Of a stretch of 47,930 nucleotides of DNA, positions 15,642 to 24,539 are shown piece after piece. The translations under genes and the position numbers were made by a program. The DNA comes from Hyphomicrobiales bacterium (GTDB taxonomy: Bacteria; Pseudomonadota; Alphaproteobacteria; Rhizobiales; Xanthobacteraceae). How positions within the stretch are numbered: position 1 is the first letter of the stretch; each line of letters starts with the position of its first letter. The notes under the pieces were generated by a model. It did no database searches. It was not told the origin of the DNA and saw nothing but the letters and a program-made list of their open reading frames with translations. The stretch is taken from NCBI GenBank assembly GCA_003140315.1, contig PLJS01000262.1, positions 1,420-49,349 on the forward strand. The letters are read 5' to 3'.

Positions 15642-16481
15642 ATGTCCGATCTCGCGAAGACGATCGACGACGCGTTCGAGACGCGCAACGACGTGACGCC
15701 TGCCACCAAGGGCGCGGTGCGCGACGCGGTCGAGAGTGCGCTCGATCTGCTCGACAAGGGCGAGGCGCGCGTCGCCGAGAAGCAGTCCGACGGGCGCTGG
15801 CAAGTCAATCAGTGGCTCAAGAAGGCGGTGCTGCTGTCGTTTCGCCTCAACGACATGAGCCCGATTTCCGGCGCGCCCGGCGGCGCCGCGTGGTGGGACA
15901 AGGTGCCGTCCAAGTTCGACGGCTGGGGCGAGAACCGCTTTCGCGCCGCGGGGTTTCGCGCGGTGCCGGGCTCGATCGTGCGCCGCTCCGCCTATATCGC
16001 GCCGAACGTCGTGCTGATGCCGTCCTTCGTTAATCTCGGCGCCTATGTCGACTCAGGCACGATGGTCGACACCTGGGCGACGGTTGGTTCCTGTGCGCAG
16101 ATCGGCAAGAACGTCCACATCTCCGGCGGCGCCGGGATCGGTGGCGTCCTTGAGCCGCTGCAGGCGGGCCCGGTCATCATCGAGGACAATTGTTTCGTCG
16201 GCGCGCGCTCGGAGGTAGCCGAAGGCGTCGTGCTGCGCGAAGGCTCGGTGCTCTCCATGGGCGTGTTCATCGGCGCCTCCACAAAAATCGTCGACCGCGA
16301 GACCGGCGAGACCTTCATGGGCGAGGTGCCGGCCTATTCGGTTGTCGTGCCGGGCTCGCTGCCCGGCAAGCCGATGAAGAACGGCGCGGCCGGCCCAAGC
16401 CTCTATTGTGCCGTCATCGTCAAGCGCGTGGACGAGAGGACGCGCGCCAAGACCAGCATCAACGAATTGCTGCGCGACTGA
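15642..16481 (+). CDS. dapD: 2,3,4,5-tetrahydropyridine-2,6-dicarboxylate N-succinyltransferase
   Basis: A 279-residue acyltransferase of DapD type; ATG 15642 gives the standard N-terminus ([13 protein letters not shown]) and the open frame upstream of it runs through the terminator. The helical N-terminal domain is followed by a left-handed beta-helix of hexapeptide repeats ([27 protein letters not shown] onward) and the C-terminal [22 protein letters not shown]. It uses succinyl-CoA to succinylate the cyclic intermediate of the lysine/diaminopimelate pathway. dapE starts 5 bases after the stop, giving two sequential pathway steps in one operon. Confidence 0.97.
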   Translation: MSDLAKTIDDAFETRNDVTPATKGAVRDAVESALDLLDKGEARVAEKQSDGRWQVNQWLKKAVLLSFRLNDMSPISGAPGGAAWWDKVPSKFDGWGENRFRAAGFRAVPGSIVRRSAYIAPNVVLMPSFVNLGAYVDSGTMVDTWATVGSCAQIGKNVHISGGAGIGGVLEPLQAGPVIIEDNCFVGARSEVAEGVVLREGSVLSMGVFIGASTKIVDRETGETFMGEVPAYSVVVPGSLPGKPMKNGAAGPSLYCAVIVKRVDERTRAKTSINELLRD

Positions 16482-16486
16482 CCCCG

Positions 16487-17644
16487 ATGGCAGACCCCGT
16501 CGCCATCGCGCGCGATCTCATCCGCTGCCCGTCGGTGACGCCAGCGGAGGGCGGCGCGCTGGCGCTGATCGAACGGCTACTGGCGGGCGCCGGCTTCGAC
16601 GTTCATCGCATCACGTTCACGGAGCCGGGCACTGATCCGGTCGAGAATCTCTACGCCCGCATCGGCACCACGAAACCGCACTTGATGTTTGCCGGGCACA
16701 CCGACGTCGTGCCGCCGGGCGACGAGGCGGCCTGGCGTCATGCGCCTTTCGCGAGCGAGATTGCGGACGGCGTGCTCTACGGCCGCGGCGCCGTGGACAT
16801 GAAAGGCGCGATCGCCTGCAAGCTCGCGGCAGCAATCGATTATCTTGGCGGGCACGGCGGCGCTCGCAAGGGCTCGCTGTCCTTCCTCATCACGGGAGAC
16901 GAGGAGGGCGTCGCGGTCAACGGCACGGTGAAGCTGTTGCGTTGGGCGGCCGAGCGCGGCGAAACGTTCGACCACTGCATTCTCGGCGAGCCCACCAATC
17001 CTGAGAAGCTCGGCGACATGATCAAGATCGGCCGGCGCGGCTCGCAGAACGGTACCCTGATCGTCACCGGCACGCAGGGTCACGTCGCGTATCCGGAGCT
17101 TGCCGACAATCCCGTGCGCGGCATCGTGGCGTTGATCGGCGCGCTCAATGCCGAACCGCTCGATCAGGGCTCGGCGCATTTCGGACCGTCGAACCTGGAG
17201 TTCACCTCGGTCGACGTCGGCAACATGACCGTCAACGTGATCCCGGCCGAGGCGCGCGCGCGCTTCAACATCCGGTTCAACGATCTCCATTCGCGCGCGG
17301 CGCTCAGAAGCCTGATCGAGAAGCGCGTTGCCGCGGCGGCGGGCGAGCGCATCCGCTGGCACATCGATTGGGAGCCCTCGAATGCCGACGTGTTCCTCAC
17401 CGCGCCCGGCCCGTTCGTCGATCTCGTGAGCGCTGCCGTGATGGAAGTTACTGGCCGCGCGCCGAAGCTTTCGACGACCGGCGGCACGTCGGACGCGCGC
17501 TTCATCAAGGACTATTGCCCGGTGATCGAATTCGGCCTGCTGAGCCAGCAAATGCATAAAATCGACGAGCACGTCGCGACTGCCGATCTCGTGGCGCTGA
17601 CCGCGATCTACCGCGCCATCCTCGACCGATACTTCGCTCAATAA
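16487..17644 (+). CDS. dapE: Succinyl-diaminopimelate desuccinylase
   Basis: A 385-residue M20 metallopeptidase-family enzyme starting at ATG 16487. Zinc-ligand regions are visible: [12 protein letters not shown] (first His/Asp), [14 protein letters not shown] (bridging Asp), TGDEEG (general base Glu-Glu) and the C-terminal [15 protein letters not shown] (last His). The dimerisation/lid domain lies between about 180 and 295. It hydrolyses N-succinyl-LL-diaminopimelate, a later step in the succinylase branch begun by dapD. It is immediately downstream of dapD, and its last 7 bases overlap the end of the convergent truA gene. Confidence 0.97.
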   Translation: MADPVAIARDLIRCPSVTPAEGGALALIERLLAGAGFDVHRITFTEPGTDPVENLYARIGTTKPHLMFAGHTDVVPPGDEAAWRHAPFASEIADGVLYGRGAVDMKGAIACKLAAAIDYLGGHGGARKGSLSFLITGDEEGVAVNGTVKLLRWAAERGETFDHCILGEPTNPEKLGDMIKIGRRGSQNGTLIVTGTQGHVAYPELADNPVRGIVALIGALNAEPLDQGSAHFGPSNLEFTSVDVGNMTVNVIPAEARARFNIRFNDLHSRAALRSLIEKRVAAAAGERIRWHIDWEPSNADVFLTAPGPFVDLVSAAVMEVTGRAPKLSTTGGTSDARFIKDYCPVIEFGLLSQQMHKIDEHVATADLVALTAIYRAILDRYFAQ

Positions 17645-18375
17645 TCGACGCGAACGAGATACAGCCCTTCCGGCGGAGCCACCTCGCCGCAGGCCGCGCG
17701 CGCACGCGCCGCGAGCGCGGCGCCAAGATCGTCCGCACTCCATTTGCCGTCGCCGACGAGCGCGAGCGAACCGACCATCGAGCGCACCTGATTGTGCAGG
17801 AACGAGCGCGCCGATGTCCTGATGATGACCTCTTCGCCCTCGCGACTTACATCGAGCCGGTCGAGCGTCTTCACCGGCGATTTCGCCTGGCATTCGGTCG
17901 AACGGAATGTCGTGAAATCATGTTGACCGACGAGGCGCTGCGCGGCTTCGTGCATCGCCTCCGCATCGAGCCTGCGCGGCACGCGCCACGCACGCAGCCT
18001 GTCCAGCGTGAGGTCGGGGCGGCGGTTGGCGATGCGATAGAGATAATGGCGCTTCTTGGCCGAGAAGCGCGCATCGAAGTCGTCCGCGACCTTCTCGGTC
18101 GATAGCACCGCGACGGCATGGGGCCGCAGATGCGCATTCAGCGCGTCGCGCACGCGATCCGGGCGCCAATCCTTTTCAAGGTCGACATGCGCGACCTGGC
18201 CAAGCGCGTGGACACCGGCATCCGTGCGTCCCGCGCCAGCGACTTTAACGTCATGACCGCACAGTGCGGTGAGCGCGGTTTTCAACACGCCCTGCACGGT
18301 GTCGCGATCCGTCTGGAATTGCCAGCCGGCGAACAGCGTACCGTCATATTCGAGGGTCAGTTTGTAGCGCGGCAT
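17638..18375 (-). CDS. truA: tRNA pseudouridine(38-40) synthase TruA
   Basis: A 245-residue enzyme with the TruA N-terminus ([19 protein letters not shown]), catalytic motif [19 protein letters not shown] (aspartate in RTDAGVH, about residue 52) and the C-terminal block [20 protein letters not shown]. It converts uridines 38-40 of the tRNA anticodon stem-loop to pseudouridine. The gene lies 9 bases downstream of fmt in the same direction, forming def-fmt-truA, a translation-related group found in other alphaproteobacteria. Its 3' end overlaps the dapE stop on the opposite strand. Confidence 0.97.
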   Translation of the reverse strand: MPRYKLTLEYDGTLFAGWQFQTDRDTVQGVLKTALTALCGHDVKVAGAGRTDAGVHALGQVAHVDLEKDWRPDRVRDALNAHLRPHAVAVLSTEKVADDFDARFSAKKRHYLYRIANRRPDLTLDRLRAWRVPRRLDAEAMHEAAQRLVGQHDFTTFRSTECQAKSPVKTLDRLDVSREGEEVIIRTSARSFLHNQVRSMVGSLALVGDGKWSADDLGAALAARARAACGEVAPPEGLYLVRVDY

Positions 18376-18384
18376 GGCGCTGGC

Positions 18385-19314
18385 TTAGCGGAAGACGGTG
18401 CCGGGCGCGACCGGCGTCCCGCGCAGGAAGTCCTCCGCCTTCATCGGCTGCTTTCCGGCGCGCTGAAGCTCGACAAGGCGCACGGCACCTTCGCCACAGG
18501 CGACCGTCAGTTGGTCGTCGAGGAGGGTGCCTGCTGGCCGGGACCCCTCGCACCGCGTCGTACGCAGCACTTTGACTCGTGTCCCGGCTGCATCCGGAAG
18601 CGTGAACCAGGCCCCCGGAAAGGGCGAAAGCCCGCGGCAGTGGTCATGCACAGCACGCGAGGGCTGCGTCCAGTCGATCCGCGTCTCGGCCTTGTCGATC
18701 TTGGCGGCGTAAGTGATGCCGTCCATCGGCTGCGGCGTCAGCGTCAGCGCGCCGCGTTCGAGCGCGCCGAGCGCCCGCACCATCAGGTCGGCGCCAAGGC
18801 GGGCGAGCGCGTCGTGCAACTCGCCCGCCGTCATGTCGGCGCCGATCGGGAGGTGCTCGGTAAGCGCGATCGGTCCGGTGTCGAGACCTTCCTCCATCTT
18901 CATCACCATGACGCCGCTTTCGATATCGCCCGCCATGATGGCGCGGTTGATCGGCGCCGCGCCGCGCCAGCGCGGCAGCAGCGAAGCATGCAGGTTGAAA
19001 CTGCCGAGCGGCACCGCTTCAAGGATCGGCACGGGAAGGATCATCCCATAGGCGACAACGACTGCCGCATCCGCACCATGCCCTCGAAAATCCGCGGCCG
19101 CCTCGTCGCTGCGCAGTGTTTTCGGCGTCAACACCGGCAAACCGAGGCGCTTCGCCTCGCGCCCGACAGGGGTCTCCTGCAAATCCAAGCCGCGGCCGGC
19201 GGGCTTCGGCGCGCGCGTATAGATCGCGACGACCTGATGCCCTCGCGCGGCGATCTCGACCAATGTCGGGACCGCGAAGTCGGGCGTGCCCATGAAAATG
19301 AGGCGCAGCGCCAT
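18385..19314 (-). CDS. fmt: Methionyl-tRNA formyltransferase
   Basis: A 309-residue enzyme. [16 protein letters not shown] opens the formyl-THF hydrolase-like domain; the catalytic block [22 protein letters not shown] holds the conserved Asn-His and SLLP motif, and [13 protein letters not shown]-like text marks the start of the C-terminal tRNA-binding domain. It formylates Met-tRNA(fMet) with 10-formyl-tetrahydrofolate. ATG 19314 shares a base with the def stop (TGATG); a TTG one codon earlier is in frame but the coupled ATG is preferred. fmt and def are functionally paired, adding and removing the N-formyl group. Confidence 0.97.
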   Translation of the reverse strand: MALRLIFMGTPDFAVPTLVEIAARGHQVVAIYTRAPKPAGRGLDLQETPVGREAKRLGLPVLTPKTLRSDEAAADFRGHGADAAVVVAYGMILPVPILEAVPLGSFNLHASLLPRWRGAAPINRAIMAGDIESGVMVMKMEEGLDTGPIALTEHLPIGADMTAGELHDALARLGADLMVRALGALERGALTLTPQPMDGITYAAKIDKAETRIDWTQPSRAVHDHCRGLSPFPGAWFTLPDAAGTRVKVLRTTRCEGSRPAGTLLDDQLTVACGEGAVRLVELQRAGKQPMKAEDFLRGTPVAPGTVFR

Positions 19315-19829
19315 CAATCATCGGTCCGTTTCGCCGCCTTGGTGAATTTCTTGATGACGCGGTCGCGTTTGAGCTTGGAAATGTAGTCGATGAACAGCAC
19401 GCCGTTGGTGTGATCGATTTCGTGCTGCAGCACGGTCGCGAGCAGCCCGTCGGCGTCGAGTTCGACGGGTTTGCCGTCGAGATCGATGGCCTTCACCTTG
19501 ACCCGCGCCGGCCGCTCGACCTCCTCGTAATATTCCGGGATCGACAGGCAGCCTTCCTCATAGGCGGCCTTCTCGTCCGAACTCCAAACCACCGCAGGAT
19601 TGATCAGGATCTGCGGCCTCTTCGGCTCGTCCTTTTTCGCCGTATCGATGGTGACGATCCGCTTCGGAATGCCGACCTGGATGGCGGCGAGGCCGACACC
19701 CGGCGCGTCGTACATCGTCTCGAACATGTCGCTGACGAGCGCGCGCACGGCCGCATCGACCGATTTGACCGGATCGGAGACGAGCCGCAGCCGTTTGTCG
19801 GGAAGCGTGATGATGTCGCGCAGCGCCAT
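19314..19829 (-). CDS. def: Peptide deformylase
   Basis: A 171-residue metalloenzyme with all three deformylase motifs: [10 protein letters not shown] (motif 1, about 44-53), EGCLSIPEY (motif 2, Cys metal ligand) and [12 protein letters not shown] (motif 3, two His ligands and the catalytic Glu). It removes the N-formyl group from nascent proteins. The C-terminal helix ([19 protein letters not shown]) is basic, as expected for docking at the ribosome exit. It is the first gene of the def-fmt-truA operon, whose promoter should lie in the 101 bases before 19930. Confidence 0.97.
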   Translation of the reverse strand: MALRDIITLPDKRLRLVSDPVKSVDAAVRALVSDMFETMYDAPGVGLAAIQVGIPKRIVTIDTAKKDEPKRPQILINPAVVWSSDEKAAYEEGCLSIPEYYEEVERPARVKVKAIDLDGKPVELDADGLLATVLQHEIDHTNGVLFIDYISKLKRDRVIKKFTKAAKRTDD

Positions 19830-19930
19830 GCGCGCGATTTAAGAGGTGCCCGGAGCCGGGTCAACCATGTGCGTATCGCCGGCGCGACACTGTCGCGCCG
19901 GCGTGCACGTGCAAACGCCCGAAACGCGTC

Positions 19931-20227
19931 TTACCACCAGTGACGGTGGTGGTGCCGCCACCAATGGTGATGATGGTGCCTCCACCAGTGATGATGATGG
20001 TGCCGCCACCAATGACGGTGGTGATGGCGCCACCAGTGGTGATGCCGCCAGTGATGCCAATGGCGCCAGTGCCGACGTCCACCCCACCGTACGACGTCGA
20101 CGTTCGACACCTGATCTGCGGCCGCGGCGAGCCCGCTGCCGGGCATCGCTGGTGTGGCAGACGCGAACTCCGTGACGGCAAACATGATTGCCACCCCTGT
20201 TAGGATCATCAAGATCAACTTGCGCAT
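19931..20227 (-). CDS. Secreted His/Trp/Arg-rich repeat protein
   Basis: A 98-residue protein with a Sec signal (MRKLILMILTGVAIMFAVTEFASA, likely cut after about 24) and a short linker. Residues 51-98 hold 25 histidines; the protein has 14 tryptophans from W48 on. From W65 the chain is four tandem 8-residue units of the form WWRHHHxH plus a final WW. No cysteine or acidic residue is in the repeat. Such a tail could bind divalent metals through histidine or contact membranes or nucleic acid; none of this is shown. Similar short His-rich secreted proteins are seen in Bradyrhizobium relatives. It is a single gene, divergent from rmuC, with TAA at 19931. Confidence 0.75.
   Translation of the reverse strand: MRKLILMILTGVAIMFAVTEFASATPAMPGSGLAAAADQVSNVDVVRWGGRRHWRHWHHWRHHHWWRHHHRHWWRHHHHHWWRHHHHHWWRHHHRHWW
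19934..20035 (-). repeat. Tandem 24-bp coding repeats (WWRHHHxH units)
   Basis: Codons 65-98 of the His-rich protein consist of four 24-bp units plus two extra Trp codons. The units differ at a few positions (Arg or His at the seventh residue), so they are diverged rather than newly expanded. The strand is strongly skewed: long runs of CAC/CAT and TGG codons give the plus strand a striking GGTG/CCACC pattern. Confidence 0.85.
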
Positions 20228-20408
20228 GGTTTGCCTCGATGTGACGTGTGCCCCGTCAGCGCATCACGCGCCGTCGGCACTGAACTCGGCCTGAAGGCCG
20301 CGGTTGTCCGCCATTCACCGATGTGGCGACTTTGCGGTTCGCACCTGCGAGACGGAGTCCGCCCGTTCTTCTTTTGTTCGAAGTGGCGAATCGCGCTAGA
20401 ACGACGGC

Positions 20409-21602
20409 ATGAACCAAATCGTCCTGACGATCGGCACCGCGACCGTGACGGTCGGTGCGCTGCTGACGGCCTTCGCCTTGCTCGTCATGGCTTTGCTCAT
20501 TGCGATCGCGGTTCTTGTTGCCCGCGCCTCGCGCGCACGTGGCGTGGAAGCCGCGCGGCAAGATGTGCACGCGGAAGAGCTTGAAGAGCGCATGGCCGAG
20601 GTCGCGCGCATCCAGTCCGAAACCGCCGGGCGCCTGCACACCATGGGCGAGGTGCTCTCCGGCCGGCAGGCGGAGCTCGCGCGCGCCGTCGCCGAACGGC
20701 TCGACTCCGTGAGCCACCGCATCGGTCAGTCGATGCAGGCGAGCACCCAGAACACGATGGAGAACCTGCAGAAGCTCAACGAGCGGCTCGCCGTGATCGA
20801 CGGCGCGCAGAAGAACATCACCGACCTCGCCTCGCAGGTGACGTCCTTGCGGGAAGTGCTCGCCAACAAGCAGGCGCGCGGCGCGTTCGGTCAGGGACGC
20901 ATGGAGGCGATCGTCCAGGACGGCTTGCCGAAGGGCTCGTACGCGTTCCAGTTCACGCTCTCGAACGGCAAGCGCCCGGACTGCGCGGTGTTCCTGCCGA
21001 CCGACCAGCGGCCGCTGATCATCGACGCGAAATTCCCGCTCGAGGGCGTGAGCGCGCTGCGCGCTGCGCGCAGCGATGAGGAGAAGAAGCATGCGGCGCA
21101 GCGGCTGCGCCAGGACGTGACCAAGCATTTCACCGACATCTCGGAGCGCTATCTCATTCCGGGCGAGACCCAAGACCTCGCGCTGATGTTCGTGCCGTCG
21201 GAGTCGGTCTATGCGGAGCTGTATGACGGCTTCGACGACCTGATCCAGAAGGCCTATCGCATGCAGGTCGTGCTCGTTTCGCCGTCGCTCCTGATGCTCG
21301 CCATCCAGGTGATGCAGCAGATTCTGAAAGACGCGCGTATGCGCGAGGCCGCGCACGAGATCCGCACCGAGGTCGGTCATCTGATGAACGATCTCGGCCG
21401 CCTGCGCGAGCGCGTGCTCAATCTGCAGAAGCATTTCGGCCAGGCGAACGAGGACGTGGCGCAGATCCTCATCTCCGCCGACAAGGTCGCCAAGCGCGGC
21501 GGGCGCATCGAATCGCTCGAATTCGAGGGCGAGGAGACGCCGGCCGAGAGCCGCACGGTCATTCCGGCGCCGATCGGCCGCCGGCTCGGCGCCGCCGAGT
21601 GA
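20409..21602 (+). CDS. rmuC: DNA recombination protein RmuC
   Basis: A 397-residue RmuC-family protein. An N-terminal hydrophobic anchor (about 10-38) is followed by a charged region that likely forms a coiled coil (about 45-150: EELEERMAEVARIQSETAGRL and onward), then a restriction-endonuclease-like core with YAFQFTLSNGKRPDCAVF, PLIIDAKFPLE and FVPSESVYAELYD. RmuC limits inversions between short inverted repeats and acts in DNA break processing; its core motif (IDAKFPLE with acidic D and K) resembles the PD-(D/E)xK nuclease fold. It is divergent from the His-rich gene, and 180 bases separate their starts. Confidence 0.95.
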   Translation: MNQIVLTIGTATVTVGALLTAFALLVMALLIAIAVLVARASRARGVEAARQDVHAEELEERMAEVARIQSETAGRLHTMGEVLSGRQAELARAVAERLDSVSHRIGQSMQASTQNTMENLQKLNERLAVIDGAQKNITDLASQVTSLREVLANKQARGAFGQGRMEAIVQDGLPKGSYAFQFTLSNGKRPDCAVFLPTDQRPLIIDAKFPLEGVSALRAARSDEEKKHAAQRLRQDVTKHFTDISERYLIPGETQDLALMFVPSESVYAELYDGFDDLIQKAYRMQVVLVSPSLLMLAIQVMQQILKDARMREAAHEIRTEVGHLMNDLGRLRERVLNLQKHFGQANEDVAQILISADKVAKRGGRIESLEFEGEETPAESRTVIPAPIGRRLGAAE

Positions 21603-21689
21603 CCGCGGCCTTAATCGTTAATATTGCGTTGATCCCCGACTTCCTGTAGCAGCAAAACGAGGACTTCGCCGGAGGCGAGGGGCTTAGTC

Positions 21690-22100
21690 TTGGACTTGCA
21701 GATCGGGGCTTTTCTGCTGCCGGCCGCCTTGGTGTTGGGCGCGCCGAGCACTCTTGGCACGCACGAACAGGGGCTGTTCTGCGAAACGGTCGAACTCGTC
21801 GAGCGTGTCGCCGAGTTTGCCGACCGCGGTGCCAATCCGCTGCGCGTCGTCACGGATATCAACGCGCGTTTGGGACGGACCGCTTGCATCTTCGCGATCA
21901 AGCCGGAGTTGCGGGTTCGCACCGTGCAGTTCGAGAAGAATGTTGCCGCCAATCATTCGACCTACGCGATCTATCAGGTCGAGGTCACGGCCTATGGCGT
22001 GCAGAAGACCGAGATCGGCGATGTGGAATGGACACTGGCCCGGCCACGGACCATGTACACCTTGCGCGCCGCCCCGTCGGCCCAGACTGTCAGCCACTGA
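21690..22100 (+). CDS. Small secreted hypothetical protein
   Basis: A 136-residue frame with TTG start at 21690 and a GGAGG-like sequence at 21671-21675. The N-terminus (DLQIGAFLLPAALVLGAPSTLG) could be a signal peptide. The mature part has two cysteines (FCETVE, ACIFAI), which could form a disulfide, and a predominantly beta pattern (VRTVQFEKNVAANHSTYAIYQVEVTAY). No known family is recognised. Codon use looks like neighbouring genes in GC bias. It starts 87 bases after rmuC and could be a separate cistron. Reality of the gene is likely, and the exact start is uncertain. Confidence 0.55.
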   Translation: MDLQIGAFLLPAALVLGAPSTLGTHEQGLFCETVELVERVAEFADRGANPLRVVTDINARLGRTACIFAIKPELRVRTVQFEKNVAANHSTYAIYQVEVTAYGVQKTEIGDVEWTLARPRTMYTLRAAPSAQTVSH

Positions 22101-22219
22101 CGAATTGCGGCGGTCCGCTGCGAACATCTGCTTAATTTCGACTGACCGGCATTTTCAAGTAACGTCCCGGCGCTGACGTTTCGATTCGCCATTCGCGCAA
22201 CAGACACGCGGGCCTTTGA

Positions 22220-23593
22220 ATGACCGCGCTGCCGGATCACGCCCCGGGAAAAAGCCGGTTCGCCGAGGCGCTCGCCGTCTATCTACGGCCGCGCGTCCTC
22301 ATCGTGATGTTTCTCGGCTTCTCATCGGGGCTGCCGCTCGCGCTGTCCGGCTCGACCTTGCAGGTCTGGGCGGCCGAGAGCGGCGTGAACCTCAAGACCA
22401 TCGGCCTGTTCGCCATCATCGGCACGCCGTACACGATCAAGGTGTTCTGGGCGCCCCTCGTCGATGCGCTCGACGCGCCGGTCCTGTCGCGTTGGCTCGG
22501 CCGGCGGCGCGGCTGGCTCGTGTTCTCGCAAGTCCTGCTGATGGTCGCCATCGCGGCGCTCGGGCTCTGCGATCCGAAAGCCGGACCGGTGCTCGCGATC
22601 GTGGCCGCGATCCTGGTCGCGACGGCTTCGGCGACGCAGGACATCGTGATCGACGCGTTCCGCGTCGAGAGCCTGCCGGAGAACGAGCAGGCGGCCGGGA
22701 TGGCCTCTTATGTCGCGGCGTATCGCGTCGCGAACCTGCTCTCCACGGCGGGCGCGCTCTACCTCGTCACGGGATTTGAGAAAGTCCTCGGCTTCGAGCG
22801 CGGCACCGCATGGATCGCGGGGTATTGGGCGATGGCGCTGTTCGTCATCGTCGGGCTTGTGGCCTCTGTTCTCGCGACCGAGCCGGAGAAATCAGCCGCT
22901 GTCGCGGCCGAGCACGCACGCCACGCCGGCGAGAGCCGCATGCGGCGCGTCTACGAAACCGCGCGTGCGGCGCTCGCCGACTTTCTGTTGCGTGACATGG
23001 CGGTCGTGGTGCTCGCCTTCGTCGTGCTGTTCAAGTTCACCGACGCGCTCGCGGGTGCGATGACGGCGGCTTTCGTCATCGACCTCGGCTTCACGCGGCT
23101 CGATTACGCCAATGTCATCAAGGGCCTCGGTTTCGCCGCAACGATGCTCGGCGGTTTTGCGGGCGGCTACGTGGCGCGCGCCTTCCCGCTCGTCACCAGC
23201 CTGTGGATCGGCGGCCTCCTGCAGGCCGCGGCCAATTTCGCCTTCTCCTGGCAGGCGGTCGTCGGCAAGGACCTCGCTTGGCTCTCTTTCGCCATCACGG
23301 TGGAGAATTTCACCTCATCGATCGGTACCGTCATTTTCGTCGGCTATCTGTCGTCGCTGTGCAAGAATCCGCTGCACACGGCGACGCAGTTCGCGCTGCT
23401 GACCGCGCTCGCGGCGGTCGGGCGCACTTACCTTTCGGCCGGGGCCGGCTACATCGCGGTCGCGACCGGCTGGGCCTGGTTCTTCGCGATCTGCGCGTTC
23501 GCCGGCATCCCGGGGTTGCTGCTGCTCGCGTGGTTGCAGCGGCGCGGGCACTTCGACGGTCTCGGCAAGCCGGCCGTCATATCCGCAGACTAA
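22220..23593 (+). CDS. AmpG-like MFS permease (muropeptide transporter family)
   Basis: A 457-residue, roughly 12-helix transporter of the AmpG branch of the major facilitator superfamily. Family signatures include [20 protein letters not shown] (about 34-53), [16 protein letters not shown], and [15 protein letters not shown] after helix 4, plus [21 protein letters not shown] in the C-half. AmpG imports anhydro-muropeptides for cell-wall recycling and feeds beta-lactamase induction in other proteobacteria; no ampC/ampR is seen here, so the specific substrate is inferred from family. Its stop overlaps the recR stop tail to tail by 3-4 bases. Confidence 0.88.
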   Translation: MTALPDHAPGKSRFAEALAVYLRPRVLIVMFLGFSSGLPLALSGSTLQVWAAESGVNLKTIGLFAIIGTPYTIKVFWAPLVDALDAPVLSRWLGRRRGWLVFSQVLLMVAIAALGLCDPKAGPVLAIVAAILVATASATQDIVIDAFRVESLPENEQAAGMASYVAAYRVANLLSTAGALYLVTGFEKVLGFERGTAWIAGYWAMALFVIVGLVASVLATEPEKSAAVAAEHARHAGESRMRRVYETARAALADFLLRDMAVVVLAFVVLFKFTDALAGAMTAAFVIDLGFTRLDYANVIKGLGFAATMLGGFAGGYVARAFPLVTSLWIGGLLQAAANFAFSWQAVVGKDLAWLSFAITVENFTSSIGTVIFVGYLSSLCKNPLHTATQFALLTALAAVGRTYLSAGAGYIAVATGWAWFFAICAFAGIPGLLLLAWLQRRGHFDGLGKPAVISAD

Positions 23594-24192
23594 ACCGCGG
23601 TGCGCTGACGGATCGCCGCCGAGAGCGTGCCCTCGTCGAGATAGTCGAGCTCGCCGCCGACCGGCACGCCATGGGCGAGCCGCGTGACCTTCACGTTCGC
23701 ATTGTGCAGGAGGTCCGTGATGTAATGCGCCGTCGTCTGCCCGTCGACGGTGGCGTTGAGCGCCAGAATGATCTCCTTCACGGCCGCGTCGTGTGCGCGC
23801 GAGATCAGTGCGTCGATGGTCAGGTCCTGCGGGCCGATGCCATCGAGCGGCGAGAGCGTTCCGCCGAGCACGTGGTAGCGCGCGTTGATCGCGCTGGCGC
23901 GTTCCAGCGCCCACAGGTCGGCAACGTCGGCGACGACCACGATCACGGATGGATCGCGCTTGGGATCGACGCAGACGGTGCACGGATTCTGGGTGTCGAT
24001 GTTGCCGCAGACGCGGCAGATCACGATCTTGTCGCTCGCGGTCTGCAGCGCGCTCGTCAGCGGCGCCATCAACTGCTCGCGCTTCTTGATGAGATGCAGC
24101 GCGGCGCGCCGCGCCGAGCGCGGCCCGAGGCCGGGCAGGCGTGCCAGCAGCTGGATCAGGCGCTCGATCTCGGGTCCGGCGATGGCGGGCAT
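23590..24192 (-). CDS. recR: Recombination mediator protein RecR
   Basis: A 200-residue RecR. The helix-hairpin-helix start ([27 protein letters not shown]), a C4 zinc finger (CRVCGN, then CTVC), and a Toprim domain ([15 protein letters not shown], with the [11 protein letters not shown] segment) come in the usual order, ending with THYITDLL-type and [17 protein letters not shown] motifs. RecR with RecO and RecF loads RecA onto SSB-coated single strands. It sits 8 bases downstream of ybaB, the conserved dnaX-ybaB-recR order seen widely in bacteria. Confidence 0.97.
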   Translation of the reverse strand: MPAIAGPEIERLIQLLARLPGLGPRSARRAALHLIKKREQLMAPLTSALQTASDKIVICRVCGNIDTQNPCTVCVDPKRDPSVIVVVADVADLWALERASAINARYHVLGGTLSPLDGIGPQDLTIDALISRAHDAAVKEIILALNATVDGQTTAHYITDLLHNANVKVTRLAHGVPVGGELDYLDEGTLSAAIRQRTAV

Positions 24193-24200
24193 GAATGTCG

Positions 24201-24524
24201 CTAAAACAACTTCATGCCGGGCGGCAGCGGCAGGCCGCCGGTCAGGCCCTTCATCTTGTCCTGCATGACCGTCTCGGCCTTGCGCCGCGCATCGGCGTGC
24301 GCCGCGACGATCAGGTCCTCGATGATCTCCTTGTCCTCCGGCTTGATCAGCGAAGGGTCGATGCGCACACCCTTGAGGTCGCCCTTGGCGTTGAGCGTCA
24401 CCGACACCATGCCGCCACCCGCCGTCCCGTCGACCATCATGGTGTCGAGCTCGGCCTGCATCTCCTGCATCTTGGACTGGAGTTGAGCGGCCTGCTTCAT
24501 CAGGCCGAGAAAATCCGCCATCAT
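24201..24524 (-). CDS. ybaB: YbaB/EbfC family nucleoid-associated protein
   Basis: A 107-residue protein with a long N-terminal helix ([22 protein letters not shown], about 5-26) and a beta-sheet body ([21 protein letters not shown]) ending with [19 protein letters not shown] and a Gly/Pro tail. Family members form tweezers-like dimers that bind DNA without strong sequence preference. It lies between dnaX (15 bases upstream) and recR. Tandem ATG codons at the start leave M1 or M2 possible. Confidence 0.95.
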   Translation of the reverse strand: MMADFLGLMKQAAQLQSKMQEMQAELDTMMVDGTAGGGMVSVTLNAKGDLKGVRIDPSLIKPEDKEIIEDLIVAAHADARRKAETVMQDKMKGLTGGLPLPPGMKLF

Positions 24525-24539
24525 GTCACCTTACATAGC

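Noticed and set aside
19934-20035. CRISPR-like or non-coding tandem repeat
   Set aside because: There are no spacers; the 24-bp units are in frame with a gene that has signal peptide, start and stop.
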